A stretch of DNA of 8,900 nucleotides from JBHEPS01 sp046261635 (GCA_046261635.1 JBHEOL010000182.1:1-8900), one strand, 5' to 3'. Shown: positions 1 through 8,391, counted from the first letter of the stretch. A program made the numbers and translations. The notes: a model not told the origin generated them from the letters alone.

Positions 1-2
1 CC

Positions 3-227
3 GTAGAAACGCCCCGCACCCACACCCCCGAGCTCCCGACCGCAACCAGGGCGCCAGAAGAACCGCGCGAACCGCCGCCAACCACCACTCGGCGCGAGCC
101 GGACGAGCTACCCGCCCCTCCACCGGAGCCGCCCGTCGATCGCGAGCCGCAGCCGGACGCGCCGGAACCGCAACCGGAGCTCCCGCCTCCGACGACGACC
201 GATCCGGCTCCCCCTCAGAGGCTGTGA
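3..227 (+). CDS. C-terminal tail of an unidentified proline/glutamate-rich protein (5' end outside window)
   Basis: An open frame enters from the left edge and ends at a TGA at 225-227, giving about 74 residues. The product is low-complexity: proline and glutamate dominate, with repeated EPP, EPQP and PEP units and Thr runs, and codons mostly end in G or C like the neighbouring genes. No folded domain, membrane segment or catalytic motif is visible. Such tails occur as periplasmic spacers or disordered C-termini of envelope and RNA-associated proteins, but the function cannot be told from this part. The stop codon lies in the loop of a 7-bp hairpin (217-235), which fits a true gene end. An alternative is that the frame shifts at a C5 run (210-214) into another proline/aspartate-rich frame ending at 309. 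The minus strand is also open here but would encode only an Arg/Leu-rich antisense artefact. Moderate to low confidence. Confidence 0.45.
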   Translation, partial: VETPRTHTPELPTATRAPEEPREPPPTTTRREPDELPAPPPEPPVDREPQPDAPEPQPELPPPTTTDPAPPQRL

Positions 228-235
228 AAGCCTCT
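217..235 (+). terminator. Hairpin at the end of the proline-rich gene
   Basis: Perfect inverted repeat: AGAGGCT (217-223), 5-base loop GTGAA (224-228), AGCCTCT (229-235). The TGA stop at 225-227 sits in the loop. No T-tract follows, so this is not a classical intrinsic terminator; it may be a weak terminator or a 3'-end stabiliser. The structure is seen directly; its role is inferred. Confidence 0.35.
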
Positions 236-351
236 CAGGGTGAGCCGGATCCCGACCCTCCCCCTCCGCCGGACGACCCCCCGTCCGACGATTCTCCGGC
301 GCGCGCTTGACCCGCACCGCCTCTCGCCTGTTCATCCTCGGAGCGCCGCGT

Positions 352-357
352 TAGAAT
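352..357 (+). promoter_or_regulatory. Candidate -10 element (TAGAAT) for a leaderless glyQ transcript
   Basis: TAGAAT matches five of six bases of the sigma70-type -10 consensus. It lies 8 bases before the glyQ ATG at 366, so transcription would begin at or beside the start codon. No Shine-Dalgarno-like sequence precedes this ATG: the intervening bases are C-rich. A -35 box is not convincing; TGTTCA at 329-334 has 17-bp spacing but matches only three of six positions. Promoter and leaderless character are inferred from spacing. Confidence 0.4.
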
Positions 358-365
358 TCGCCCCC

Positions 366-1295
366 ATGTCCGGGAGCCTCACCTTTCAGTCCCTCGTCCT
401 GACCCTGCAGAAGTTCTGGGCCGATCGCGGCTGCGTGATCGAATACCCCATCGACCTCGAAGTGGGAGCAGGGACGATGCATCCGGCGACGTTCCTGCGA
501 GTGCTCGGCCCCGAGCCGTGGCGGGTCGCCTACGTGCAGCCTTCCCGCCGCCCGGCCGACGCCCGCTACGGCGAGAACCCTTTCCGCCTCGGCAAGCACT
601 ATCAGTATCAGGTCATCCTCAAACCGTCACCTCTCGAGATCCAGGAGATCTACCTCGACTCGCTGCGGGCGATCGGACTCGATCTGACCCGTCACGATGT
701 GCGGTTCGAGGAGGACAACTGGGAGTCTCCCACTCTCGGCGCCTGGGGTGTGGGGTGGCAGGTGCTGCTCGACGGCATGGAGATCACGCAGTTCACGTAC
801 TTCCAGCAGGCGGGAGGAATCGACCTTTCCCCCGTCTCGGCGGAGATCACCTACGGCCTGGAGCGGCTGACGATGTTTCTCAGCCGCAAGAGCTCGGTGT
901 ACGACATCGAATGGGGCCCGGGATTCGGCTACGGACCCGTGAGGCATCAGGACGAGGTCGAGTTCTCGAAATACTACTTCGAGGTCGCGGACGTCGATCT
1001 CCACTGGCGCCTGTTCGCCGGGTTCGAAAGCGAGGCGAAGCGGTGCCTCGACGCCGATCTGGTTCTCCCCGCGTACGAGTGGACCCTGAAGTGTTCGCAC
1101 GCGTTCAATACGCTCGACGCCAGAGGGGCGGTTTCCGCCACCGAGCGCGTGGGCGTGATCAAGAGGGTCCGCGATCTCGCGGTTCGTTGCGCCGGGCAGT
1201 ACTTCGAGTCGAGGCGCCGGCTCGGCTTCCCCCTTCTGCCGGAAAGCGAGCGCGCCGCGGCGATCGCGGCCGCCGGAGCGAGCGTTACTTCATGA
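366..1295 (+). CDS. glyQ: Glycine--tRNA ligase, alpha subunit
   Basis: This is the catalytic alpha chain of the bacterial alpha2beta2 class II glycyl-tRNA synthetase, a cytosolic enzyme that activates glycine with ATP and charges tRNA-Gly, releasing AMP and PPi. The 309-residue product has the usual family length and is collinear with it: QKFWADRGC near the N-terminus, the YGENPFRLGKHYQYQV segment, EDNWESPTLGAWG at residues 116-128, MEITQFTYFQQ at 138-148, then EITYGLERL. The frame is open upstream to a possible ATG at 240, but that adds 42 low-complexity residues with no counterpart in the family, so the ATG at 366 is chosen; the protein then begins MSGSLTFQ. No Shine-Dalgarno precedes it, but a TAGAAT hexamer lies 8 bases upstream. 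It is the first gene of the likely glyQ-glyS-lipoprotein-ppdK operon. Identification is near certain. Confidence 0.98.
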   Translation: MSGSLTFQSLVLTLQKFWADRGCVIEYPIDLEVGAGTMHPATFLRVLGPEPWRVAYVQPSRRPADARYGENPFRLGKHYQYQVILKPSPLEIQEIYLDSLRAIGLDLTRHDVRFEEDNWESPTLGAWGVGWQVLLDGMEITQFTYFQQAGGIDLSPVSAEITYGLERLTMFLSRKSSVYDIEWGPGFGYGPVRHQDEVEFSKYYFEVADVDLHWRLFAGFESEAKRCLDADLVLPAYEWTLKCSHAFNTLDARGAVSATERVGVIKRVRDLAVRCAGQYFESRRRLGFPLLPESERAAAIAAAGASVTS

Positions 1296-1299
1296 GGAG
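1294..1299 (+). promoter_or_regulatory. Shine-Dalgarno site for glyS, overlapping the glyQ stop
   Basis: GAGGAG overlaps the last bases of the glyQ TGA (1293-1295) and lies 12 bases before the glyS ATG at 1312. The spacing is longer than typical. An ATGA at 1292-1295 and a second ATGA at 1312-1315 delimit an 8-codon out-of-frame mini-ORF that could pass terminating ribosomes on to glyS. Confidence 0.5.
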
Positions 1300-1311
1300 C
1301 CCTTCATCGGA

Positions 1312-3411
1312 ATGAGTCACTCTTACGTTTTCGAGATCGTTCTCGAAGAGATTCCCGCCTGGATGATCCCGGCGCGGCTGGATGCGATCCGGAAGGGTCT
1401 CGAAGGGATCCTGTCGGATTTCGGCGGCAGCGAAGCCGCACCCGTTGCGATGCGGGTCGGAGCGACCTCCCGCCGGATCTGGTTCACGCTCGCCGATCTT
1501 CCCGGACGGCAGGAAGATCGGTCCGAAGAGATCAAGGGGCCTTCCGCGAAGGCGGCTTTCGATTCCGAGGGAAAACCGACCCGCGCGGTGGAAGGCTTCC
1601 TCCGCAAGAACGATGCGAAGATCGAGCAGCTCGCGACACGCGACGACTACGTGTGGCTCAACCGAACGGTGGAAGGGAAGCGGATCGAGGACGTCCTCGC
1701 CGCCGGCGTCCCGCGGCTGATCGAATCGCTGCACTGGCCGAAGTCCATGCGTTGGGGAACGGGCGAGCACTCCTATATCCGTCCCGTGCACTCGGTGGTC
1801 TCGGCTTTCGACGGTGAGCCTCTTCCGCTCACGATCTTCGGGACCGCGAGCGGGATCACCAGCGTGGGCCACCGCATCCTCGCGCCCGGGGCGATCGAGA
1901 TCCGGACGGCCGCCGAGTACGAGCCGCGGCTCGAGAAAGCCAGCGTCGTCGCCGACGCCGGCAAGCGGGTCCAGATCCTGCGGGACGCAGCCCGACGGCT
2001 CGCCGCTGAAGTCGGTGGGGAGCCCGCCGAGGACGAACAGATCTGGGATCAGTGGAAGTTCCTCACCGAGTATCCCGGCCTGGTTCGCGCGGAGTTCGAC
2101 CCGGCCTTTCATTCGATTCCCTTCGAAGTCCTCGTGACCGTGATGCGGGTGCATCAGAAACAGCTACCGATCTGGAAAGGGGGCGAGCTGACGAGCTCGT
2201 ACCTGGCGGTGATGGACCAGGAGAGCGACGTCGACGGCAACGTGGCGGGCGGAAACGCCTTCGTGACCAATGCGCGCTTCGCGGATGCGAGGTTTTTCCA
2301 CGAGACCGACCGCCGTCATCCGCTCGAGGAGCGGCTTCCGGAGCTTTCGCGCCTGCAGTTCCAGGAGAAGCTCGGCAGCTACCGCGACAAGACCGACCGG
2401 ATCGTTCGAATCGCCTCGGCGATCGCGCGGGAGCTGAATCTCGGCGATGCCGCGGCCATCGAAGAGGCGGCACGCCTGGCGAAGGCCGACCTCGTCACCG
2501 AGATGGTCAAGGAGTTCACCGAGCTGCAGGGAAAGATCGGCGGCATCTATGCGCGCGAGGAAGGGAAATCCGATCTCGTCTGGATGGCGGTCTACGATCA
2601 CTACCTCCCGGTCAGCGTCGAGGACGAGATGCCTCGAACCGTCACAGGGGCGGTCGTTTCCCTCGCGGACAAGCTCGACACCCTTTCGGGCTTTTTCAGG
2701 ATCGGCCTCAGGCCGAGCGGGTCGAAGGATCCGTTCGCCCTCCGGCGCGCCGCCCAGGGAATCGTGCAGATTCTCCTCAACCGGAAGCCCTGGTCAGTCG
2801 AGATGCCGGTCGAGACACTGGTCTCGATCGGACTCGAGGCGCACGGCGCAACGAGCGGGTCCGAGACGCTCGCGGCTGAGCTGCGCGAGTTCCTGGCCGA
2901 CCGCGTCCGGACGCTGCTCGAGCACCCTCGCTACGGCGCCTGGGCCTACGACGAGATCGCGGCAACGATGGAATCGGGATGGGGCAACTCGCTCCCCGAT
3001 CTTCTCGACAGGCTCGCGGCGGTCCGGGCCGCCCGCAGCTCACCCCAGTTCCTCTCCATCCTCGACTCCGCGAAGCGAATCCGCAACATCGCGGGCGAGG
3101 AGGCTTCCACCGTCGTGAACGCCTCGCTTCTCGGACATCCGGCCGAGAAGAGGCTTTACGAGCTGAGCGGCGCCGTCATCGAGCAGATCGACGAGCTGGT
3201 GGCTGGCCGGAGATACTCCGACGCGCTCGACTCCTTCGCCGCCATGGCACCCGAGCTCGAGACGTTCTTCAACGACGTCCTCGTGATGGTCGACGACCAG
3301 GCGGTACGGACCAACCGCGTTGCTCTGCTCAACCGGGTCGGCAGCGCCGCGCGCCGGATCGCCGACGTCACGAAGATCGTGGTGGCCCGACGAGACTACA
3401 ATTCGCGTTGA
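1312..3411 (+). CDS. glyS: Glycine--tRNA ligase, beta subunit
   Basis: This is the tRNA-binding beta chain of tetrameric GlyRS, the obligate partner of GlyQ. The product has 699 residues, close to the usual length of about 690-700. It starts MSHSYVFEIVLEEIPAWM, matching the family's N-terminal 'E.EE.P' segment. The long GlyS core follows, with an HD-like region around residue 400-433 (EFTELQGKIGG, then YDHYLP with His430), the LADKLDTLSGFF segment and the family-typical DPFALRRAAQG block beginning at residue 473. The C-terminal portion from about residue 570 corresponds to the DALR-type anticodon-binding domain. GlyS lies 16 bp after glyQ and is probably translationally coupled to it. Its TGA (3409-3411) overlaps the next gene's ATG by one base (TGATG). 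No truncation or missing block is seen. Confidence 0.98.
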   Translation: MSHSYVFEIVLEEIPAWMIPARLDAIRKGLEGILSDFGGSEAAPVAMRVGATSRRIWFTLADLPGRQEDRSEEIKGPSAKAAFDSEGKPTRAVEGFLRKNDAKIEQLATRDDYVWLNRTVEGKRIEDVLAAGVPRLIESLHWPKSMRWGTGEHSYIRPVHSVVSAFDGEPLPLTIFGTASGITSVGHRILAPGAIEIRTAAEYEPRLEKASVVADAGKRVQILRDAARRLAAEVGGEPAEDEQIWDQWKFLTEYPGLVRAEFDPAFHSIPFEVLVTVMRVHQKQLPIWKGGELTSSYLAVMDQESDVDGNVAGGNAFVTNARFADARFFHETDRRHPLEERLPELSRLQFQEKLGSYRDKTDRIVRIASAIARELNLGDAAAIEEAARLAKADLVTEMVKEFTELQGKIGGIYAREEGKSDLVWMAVYDHYLPVSVEDEMPRTVTGAVVSLADKLDTLSGFFRIGLRPSGSKDPFALRRAAQGIVQILLNRKPWSVEMPVETLVSIGLEAHGATSGSETLAAELREFLADRVRTLLEHPRYGAWAYDEIAATMESGWGNSLPDLLDRLAAVRAARSSPQFLSILDSAKRIRNIAGEEASTVVNASLLGHPAEKRLYELSGAVIEQIDELVAGRRYSDALDSFAAMAPELETFFNDVLVMVDDQAVRTNRVALLNRVGSAARRIADVTKIVVARRDYNSR
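3397..3402 (+). promoter_or_regulatory. TACAAT hexamer 8 bases before the lipoprotein start; possible internal promoter
   Basis: TACAAT lies inside the last glyS codons, with the same 8-base gap to the following ATG (3411) as the TAGAAT before glyQ. Both hexamers are followed by TCGC. There is no good -35 box and no Shine-Dalgarno. It may be coincidental coding sequence (the Tyr-Asn codons), since translation could also be coupled through the TGATG overlap. Confidence 0.22.
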
Positions 3412-4631
3412 TGATTCGCTCAACTATCGCCTTGTCGGTGATCCTCGCTCTTTCCGCTTGTGACCGCCCCTCCGCGCCATCTGCCGGCCCCGCGTTCTTC
3501 AGGGAGCAACCCGCGAACCTGCTGACCATGCTCCACGGCGCGACTGTCGTCGACCGGACAGGCGAGTTCTCACTTCGAACCTCGGCGATCGACGCAATCG
3601 ACGGAGACCCCAGCACCGCCTGGGCCACTCCCCCGGGGGACTTCGAGCAGACCCTCACGATCGCGCTCGCGCGGGAAGCGTCGATCCGCAGGATCGGAAT
3701 CCATTTCGGCGAGGGATCCACGAAAGCCGTGTCTGCGCGCTCCCTCCGCTTCGAAGCATCCGGCGACGGCATGAATTTCGCCCCCCTGGGAACCGTGGAA
3801 GCGGAAACGAAGCCCCTGACCTGGCTCACCATCGAGCCCTCCACCGCCACTCATCTGCGGGTCACGGTTCTCGCCGCCTTTGACGACAACGCCGCTTTCG
3901 CGCAGGTACCCACGCTGCTCGCCGATGGGGAGACCCTGTCATCGCCGCCCGTACCCGATCTGCGCGGACGCTGGAGGATCAACGATTTCGAAGCCACGGT
4001 CTCGACCGAGGAGAAGATCGTTCACGGGGTCACGAACGAAACGCCCCCCCGAGTGTTCCGCGGCGCCTGGGATGGCCGCGCGATCCGGTTCGCGTGGGCG
4101 CAGGGTCCCGACTACGGCGTCGGCGTGATGACGGCGGATTCCGAGGGAAAGTCGCTGAACGCTAAGATGTGGCACATCAGGGCCCATCCTCCGTTCGCGG
4201 CGCCCGCCTGGTTCGGAGAACGAATCGGCGAAGTCGTCCCCGTCACGGCCGCGCCCCAGATCATGGATGCGTTCTTTCGGGCGGAGGGACGGTTCCCTCT
4301 CCACGACCTCGTCTTCGACGGCACTTCTCTCGTTCCCGGATCGGGAGCCACTCTGCGGATGCTGGCCGGCCTGATCGAGGCAAACCCTCCCCGAACGTTT
4401 CGGTTCGCCGCCCACTACGTCAGCGAGGGTAGCGAACAGGAGGATCTCGCGATGTCGAGAGGACGGATCGAGGCTCTCCGCGCCGAGCTGGCCCGGATGG
4501 GAGTGGCCGTCGACCGGGCCGGATATGATGCGGCTGCACGTCGTGATCTCCGCGACCTGCCGTGGAGCGAACCCGAGTTGTTTCTGAATAATCGCATCGA
4601 TCTCGAGCTCGTCCGCCCCTCGGGTGAATGA
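3411..4631 (+). CDS. Lipoprotein with discoidin-like, beta-rich and OmpA-like domains; function unknown
   Basis: The 406-residue protein has a lipoprotein signal peptide: short basic n-region, hydrophobic core and lipobox LSAC with Cys17 as the predicted lipidated residue, followed by Asp18. Residues about 40-172 resemble an F5/8 type C (discoidin, galactose-binding-like) beta-sandwich, with AIDGDPSTAWAT at 62-73 and a repeated strand pattern to about residue 170. Residues 182-275 form a separate Trp/Gly-rich, probably beta segment (DLRGRWRI and later) that I do not recognise. Residues 298-402 follow the OmpA C-terminal pattern: FDG, a helix, RFAAHYVSEG, a helix with Arg352, and NNRIDLELV at the end. 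The diaminopimelate-contacting Asp of OmpA domains is not conserved, so peptidoglycan binding is doubtful. The ATG overlaps the glyS stop and the TGA overlaps an ATG in the ppdK frame, placing it inside the operon. A longer frame from 2979 lacks the signal peptide at its start and is rejected. The gene is certain; the role is not known. Confidence 0.85.
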   Translation: MIRSTIALSVILALSACDRPSAPSAGPAFFREQPANLLTMLHGATVVDRTGEFSLRTSAIDAIDGDPSTAWATPPGDFEQTLTIALAREASIRRIGIHFGEGSTKAVSARSLRFEASGDGMNFAPLGTVEAETKPLTWLTIEPSTATHLRVTVLAAFDDNAAFAQVPTLLADGETLSSPPVPDLRGRWRINDFEATVSTEEKIVHGVTNETPPRVFRGAWDGRAIRFAWAQGPDYGVGVMTADSEGKSLNAKMWHIRAHPPFAAPAWFGERIGEVVPVTAAPQIMDAFFRAEGRFPLHDLVFDGTSLVPGSGATLRMLAGLIEANPPRTFRFAAHYVSEGSEQEDLAMSRGRIEALRAELARMGVAVDRAGYDAAARRDLRDLPWSEPELFLNNRIDLELVRPSGE

Positions 4632-4633
4632 GC

Positions 4634-4639
4634 AGGAGG
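4634..4639 (+). promoter_or_regulatory. Shine-Dalgarno AGGAGG that decides the ppdK start
   Basis: A perfect AGGAGG lies 12 bases before the ATG at 4652 and downstream of the other in-frame ATG at 4628, so it can serve only the 4652 start. The spacing is somewhat long, similar to that of glyS. Confidence 0.6.
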
Positions 4640-4651
4640 AAACCAAACCTC

Positions 4652-7384
<2,733 letters not shown>

Positions 7385-7465
7385 TCCGCGAAGGGCGAGG
7401 CAATCGGCGCCGTGAGTGAGGGGATGAAGACCGCCGACTTCCAGGAAGCCCGGGAGCTGATGGCG

Positions 7466-7500
7466 GCCGTCCGGCCGTGATCCATCACTTGCGGGACGGC
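7466..7500 (+). terminator. Hairpin between the convergent ppdK and MshEN-protein genes
   Basis: GCCGTCC (7466-7472) pairs perfectly with GGACGGC (7494-7500). Inside lies a smaller dyad, GTGAT-CC-ATCAC (7477-7488), which includes the minus-strand stop codon at 7485-7487. Downstream on the plus strand is a pyrimidine-rich stretch (TCGCTCTCTTCC) rather than a clean T-tract. It begins 82 bp after the ppdK stop. The structure is seen; termination is inferred and weakly supported. Confidence 0.35.
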
Positions 7501-8117
7501 TCGCTCTCTTCCTTCGCCTCGACCTTCCGGAGAACGCGCTCGAGCAGGAGCCAGATTTCGTCGAGCTTCTCCTCGAGCCGGTTGAACCGTGCCTCGAAGT
7601 CCGCGTTCTCGATCTCTTCGATCAAGTCGCGGAAAAGAGGATCCGAGAAACCGGTGATCGGTGCCGCCACCGTATCGTCCACTCCGGACGATCTGGGGTA
7701 GAAGGCGTCGATCACCTTGTCGAGCGAGGTCTCGGGCGCGATGAGCGGGATGATCTCCATCCCGCTCGCGGCCCCGAGAATCTCGATACTGTCGTGATCG
7801 GACGGATCCGCCATCGCGACCTCGAGCGCCTCTCCGGTGATCCGGATCGGTAGGGCCCGAAGGTCGCGGGCGACGCGCGCCGGCACCCGCCTCAGCACTT
7901 TCTTGGGGATGTCGATGTGCAACAGGCTGATGCAGGGGACGTCCATCTGGCGCGAGAGAAAAGCGGCCAGGACGTTCTCGTCGATGAAGCTGAGATCCAC
8001 CAGGGTGGAGCCGAACTTCTTTCCGGTTCGCTCCTGCTCGGCCAGGGCGATCTTCATCTGCACCGAATCGATCAGGTTGGCGGCGAGCAGCATGTCGCCG
8101 AGGTTGCGCTTATCCAT
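7485..8117 (-). CDS. Stand-alone MshEN (GspE/PilB N-terminal) domain protein with C-terminal coiled coil
   Basis: The 210-residue soluble protein matches the N-terminal domain of type II secretion and type IV pilus assembly ATPases (T2SSE_N/MshEN), but no Walker-type ATPase domain follows. Two 24-residue units with the MshEN pattern (residues 5-28 and 34-57) are separated by exactly five residues, the spacing known for the cyclic-di-GMP-binding MshEN domain. Each ends in the conserved Gln (28 and 57). However, the first residue is Asn5 in unit one and Lys34 in unit two, and the conserved Gly is Asn14 and Ser43, so binding is uncertain. The second half of the domain includes ALPIRITGEALEVAMADP (about 88-105). 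Residues about 163-203 are charged and heptad-like, probably a coiled coil for oligomerisation. The start ATG has no Shine-Dalgarno; a TAAGAT hexamer lies 9 bases upstream, directly after a terminator. The gene converges with ppdK. Likely a regulatory or adaptor protein for surface machinery or motility; this is inference. Confidence 0.9.
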   Translation of the reverse strand: MDKRNLGDMLLAANLIDSVQMKIALAEQERTGKKFGSTLVDLSFIDENVLAAFLSRQMDVPCISLLHIDIPKKVLRRVPARVARDLRALPIRITGEALEVAMADPSDHDSIEILGAASGMEIIPLIAPETSLDKVIDAFYPRSSGVDDTVAAPITGFSDPLFRDLIEEIENADFEARFNRLEEKLDEIWLLLERVLRKVEAKEESEPSRK

Positions 8118-8126
8118 GCGGGGGCT

Positions 8127-8132
8127 ATCTTA
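8127..8132 (-). promoter_or_regulatory. Candidate -10 element (TAAGAT) for a leaderless MshEN-protein transcript
   Basis: On the minus strand TAAGAT lies 9 bases before the ATG at 8117, and the bases between are C-rich with no Shine-Dalgarno. It starts two bases after the T-tract of the upstream terminator, so a -35 box would have to overlap the hairpin; none resembling TTGACA is seen. The TAnnnT-to-ATG spacing parallels glyQ. Confidence 0.35.
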
Positions 8133-8133
8133 C

Positions 8134-8165
8134 GAAAAACCCCGCCTTCCCGGCGGGGTCTTTCT
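8134..8165 (-). terminator. Intrinsic terminator, probably bidirectional, after the microprotein gene
   Basis: An 8-bp perfect G/C-rich stem (ACCCCGCC 8139-8146 with GGCGGGGT 8152-8159 on the plus strand) has a 5-base loop. On the minus strand it runs straight into TTTTT, a classical intrinsic terminator 28 bp after the microprotein stop. On the plus strand the trailing TCTTTCT is a weaker tract, so it may also stop transcripts reading through from ppdK. Confidence 0.85.
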
Positions 8166-8187
8166 CGTTCTCCCCCGAATTCCGTCT

Positions 8188-8328
8188 TCAGCCTCGGCGC
8201 ATCGTGCGGATTCCACCGATGAGTCCGAGAACGCCGGCGAGGGGGCCGAATCCGATCTTCTTCGCGGCTCCGCGGGTGACTTTCTGCCCAAGACGGAAAC
8301 GAATCATCTTCTTCATCAAGCTCAGCAT
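8188..8328 (-). CDS. 46-residue highly basic, glycine-rich microprotein, function unknown
   Basis: This short frame starts at the ATG complementary to 8326-8328 and ends with TGA at 8190-8188, giving 46 residues. The start is strongly supported by AAGGAGG (complement of 8333-8339) four bases upstream, and the gene is followed by an intrinsic terminator 28 bp after its stop. The product has 11 Lys/Arg and no Asp or Glu. It opens with MLSLMKKMIRFRLGQK, which could form an amphipathic basic helix. A Gly/Leu/Ile-rich stretch follows at residues 25-40 (GFGPLAGVLGLIGG), flanked by KK and by RTMRR. It could be a membrane-associated peptide or a small nucleic-acid or ribosome-binding protein; I recognise no family. 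It lies downstream of gpsA and upstream of the MshEN gene on the same strand. Expression signals make it a convincing gene; conservation is untested. Confidence 0.7.
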   Translation of the reverse strand: MLSLMKKMIRFRLGQKVTRGAAKKIGFGPLAGVLGLIGGIRTMRRG

Positions 8329-8332
8329 GTGT

Positions 8333-8339
8333 CCTCCTT
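8333..8339 (-). promoter_or_regulatory. Strong Shine-Dalgarno for the microprotein gene
   Basis: On the minus strand AAGGAGG is followed by ACAC and the ATG at 8328. It is the best Shine-Dalgarno in the window, with a shortish 4-base spacer. It fixes the start at the first ATG rather than the in-frame ATG four codons later. Confidence 0.75.
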
Positions 8340-8353
8340 GCTACTCTTAATAA

Positions 8354-8378
8354 CTGCAAGGACGCGGCCAATTTGCAG
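8354..8378 (-). promoter_or_regulatory. Operator-like dyad upstream of the microprotein gene
   Basis: CTGCAA (8354-8359) and TTGCAG (8373-8378) form a perfect inverted repeat separated by 13 bases, so the arm centres are about two helical turns apart. It ends next to an A/T-rich patch (minus-strand TTATTAAGAG, 8353-8344) that could be a -10 region, but no convincing -35/-10 pair could be set. A regulator-binding site is possible; the length is also compatible with chance. Confidence 0.25.
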
Positions 8379-8391
8379 CGCGCTTAAAGGA

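Noticed and set aside
108..335. Minus-strand frame over the proline-rich tail
   Set aside because: Arg/Leu-rich complement of Pro/Glu codons, with no ribosome site; the plus-strand reading is more protein-like and is followed by a hairpin at its stop.
240..365. N-terminal extension of glyQ from an upstream ATG
   Set aside because: The 42 added residues are Pro/Arg-rich low complexity, absent from the family, and cover the candidate promoter; the ATG at 366 gives the normal length.
518..1315. 265-codon frame overlapping glyQ
   Set aside because: Arg/Pro-rich out-of-frame reading of glyQ in high-GC DNA with no domain; only its last eight codons are of interest as a bridge ORF.
1285..2154. 289-codon minus-strand frame opposite glyS
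   Set aside because: Antisense shadow of a strongly conserved gene; no recognisable domain or start signal.
2979..3410. Longer start for the lipoprotein gene within glyS
   Set aside because: The extension is Arg-rich shadow of glyS and would bury the signal peptide and lipobox internally.
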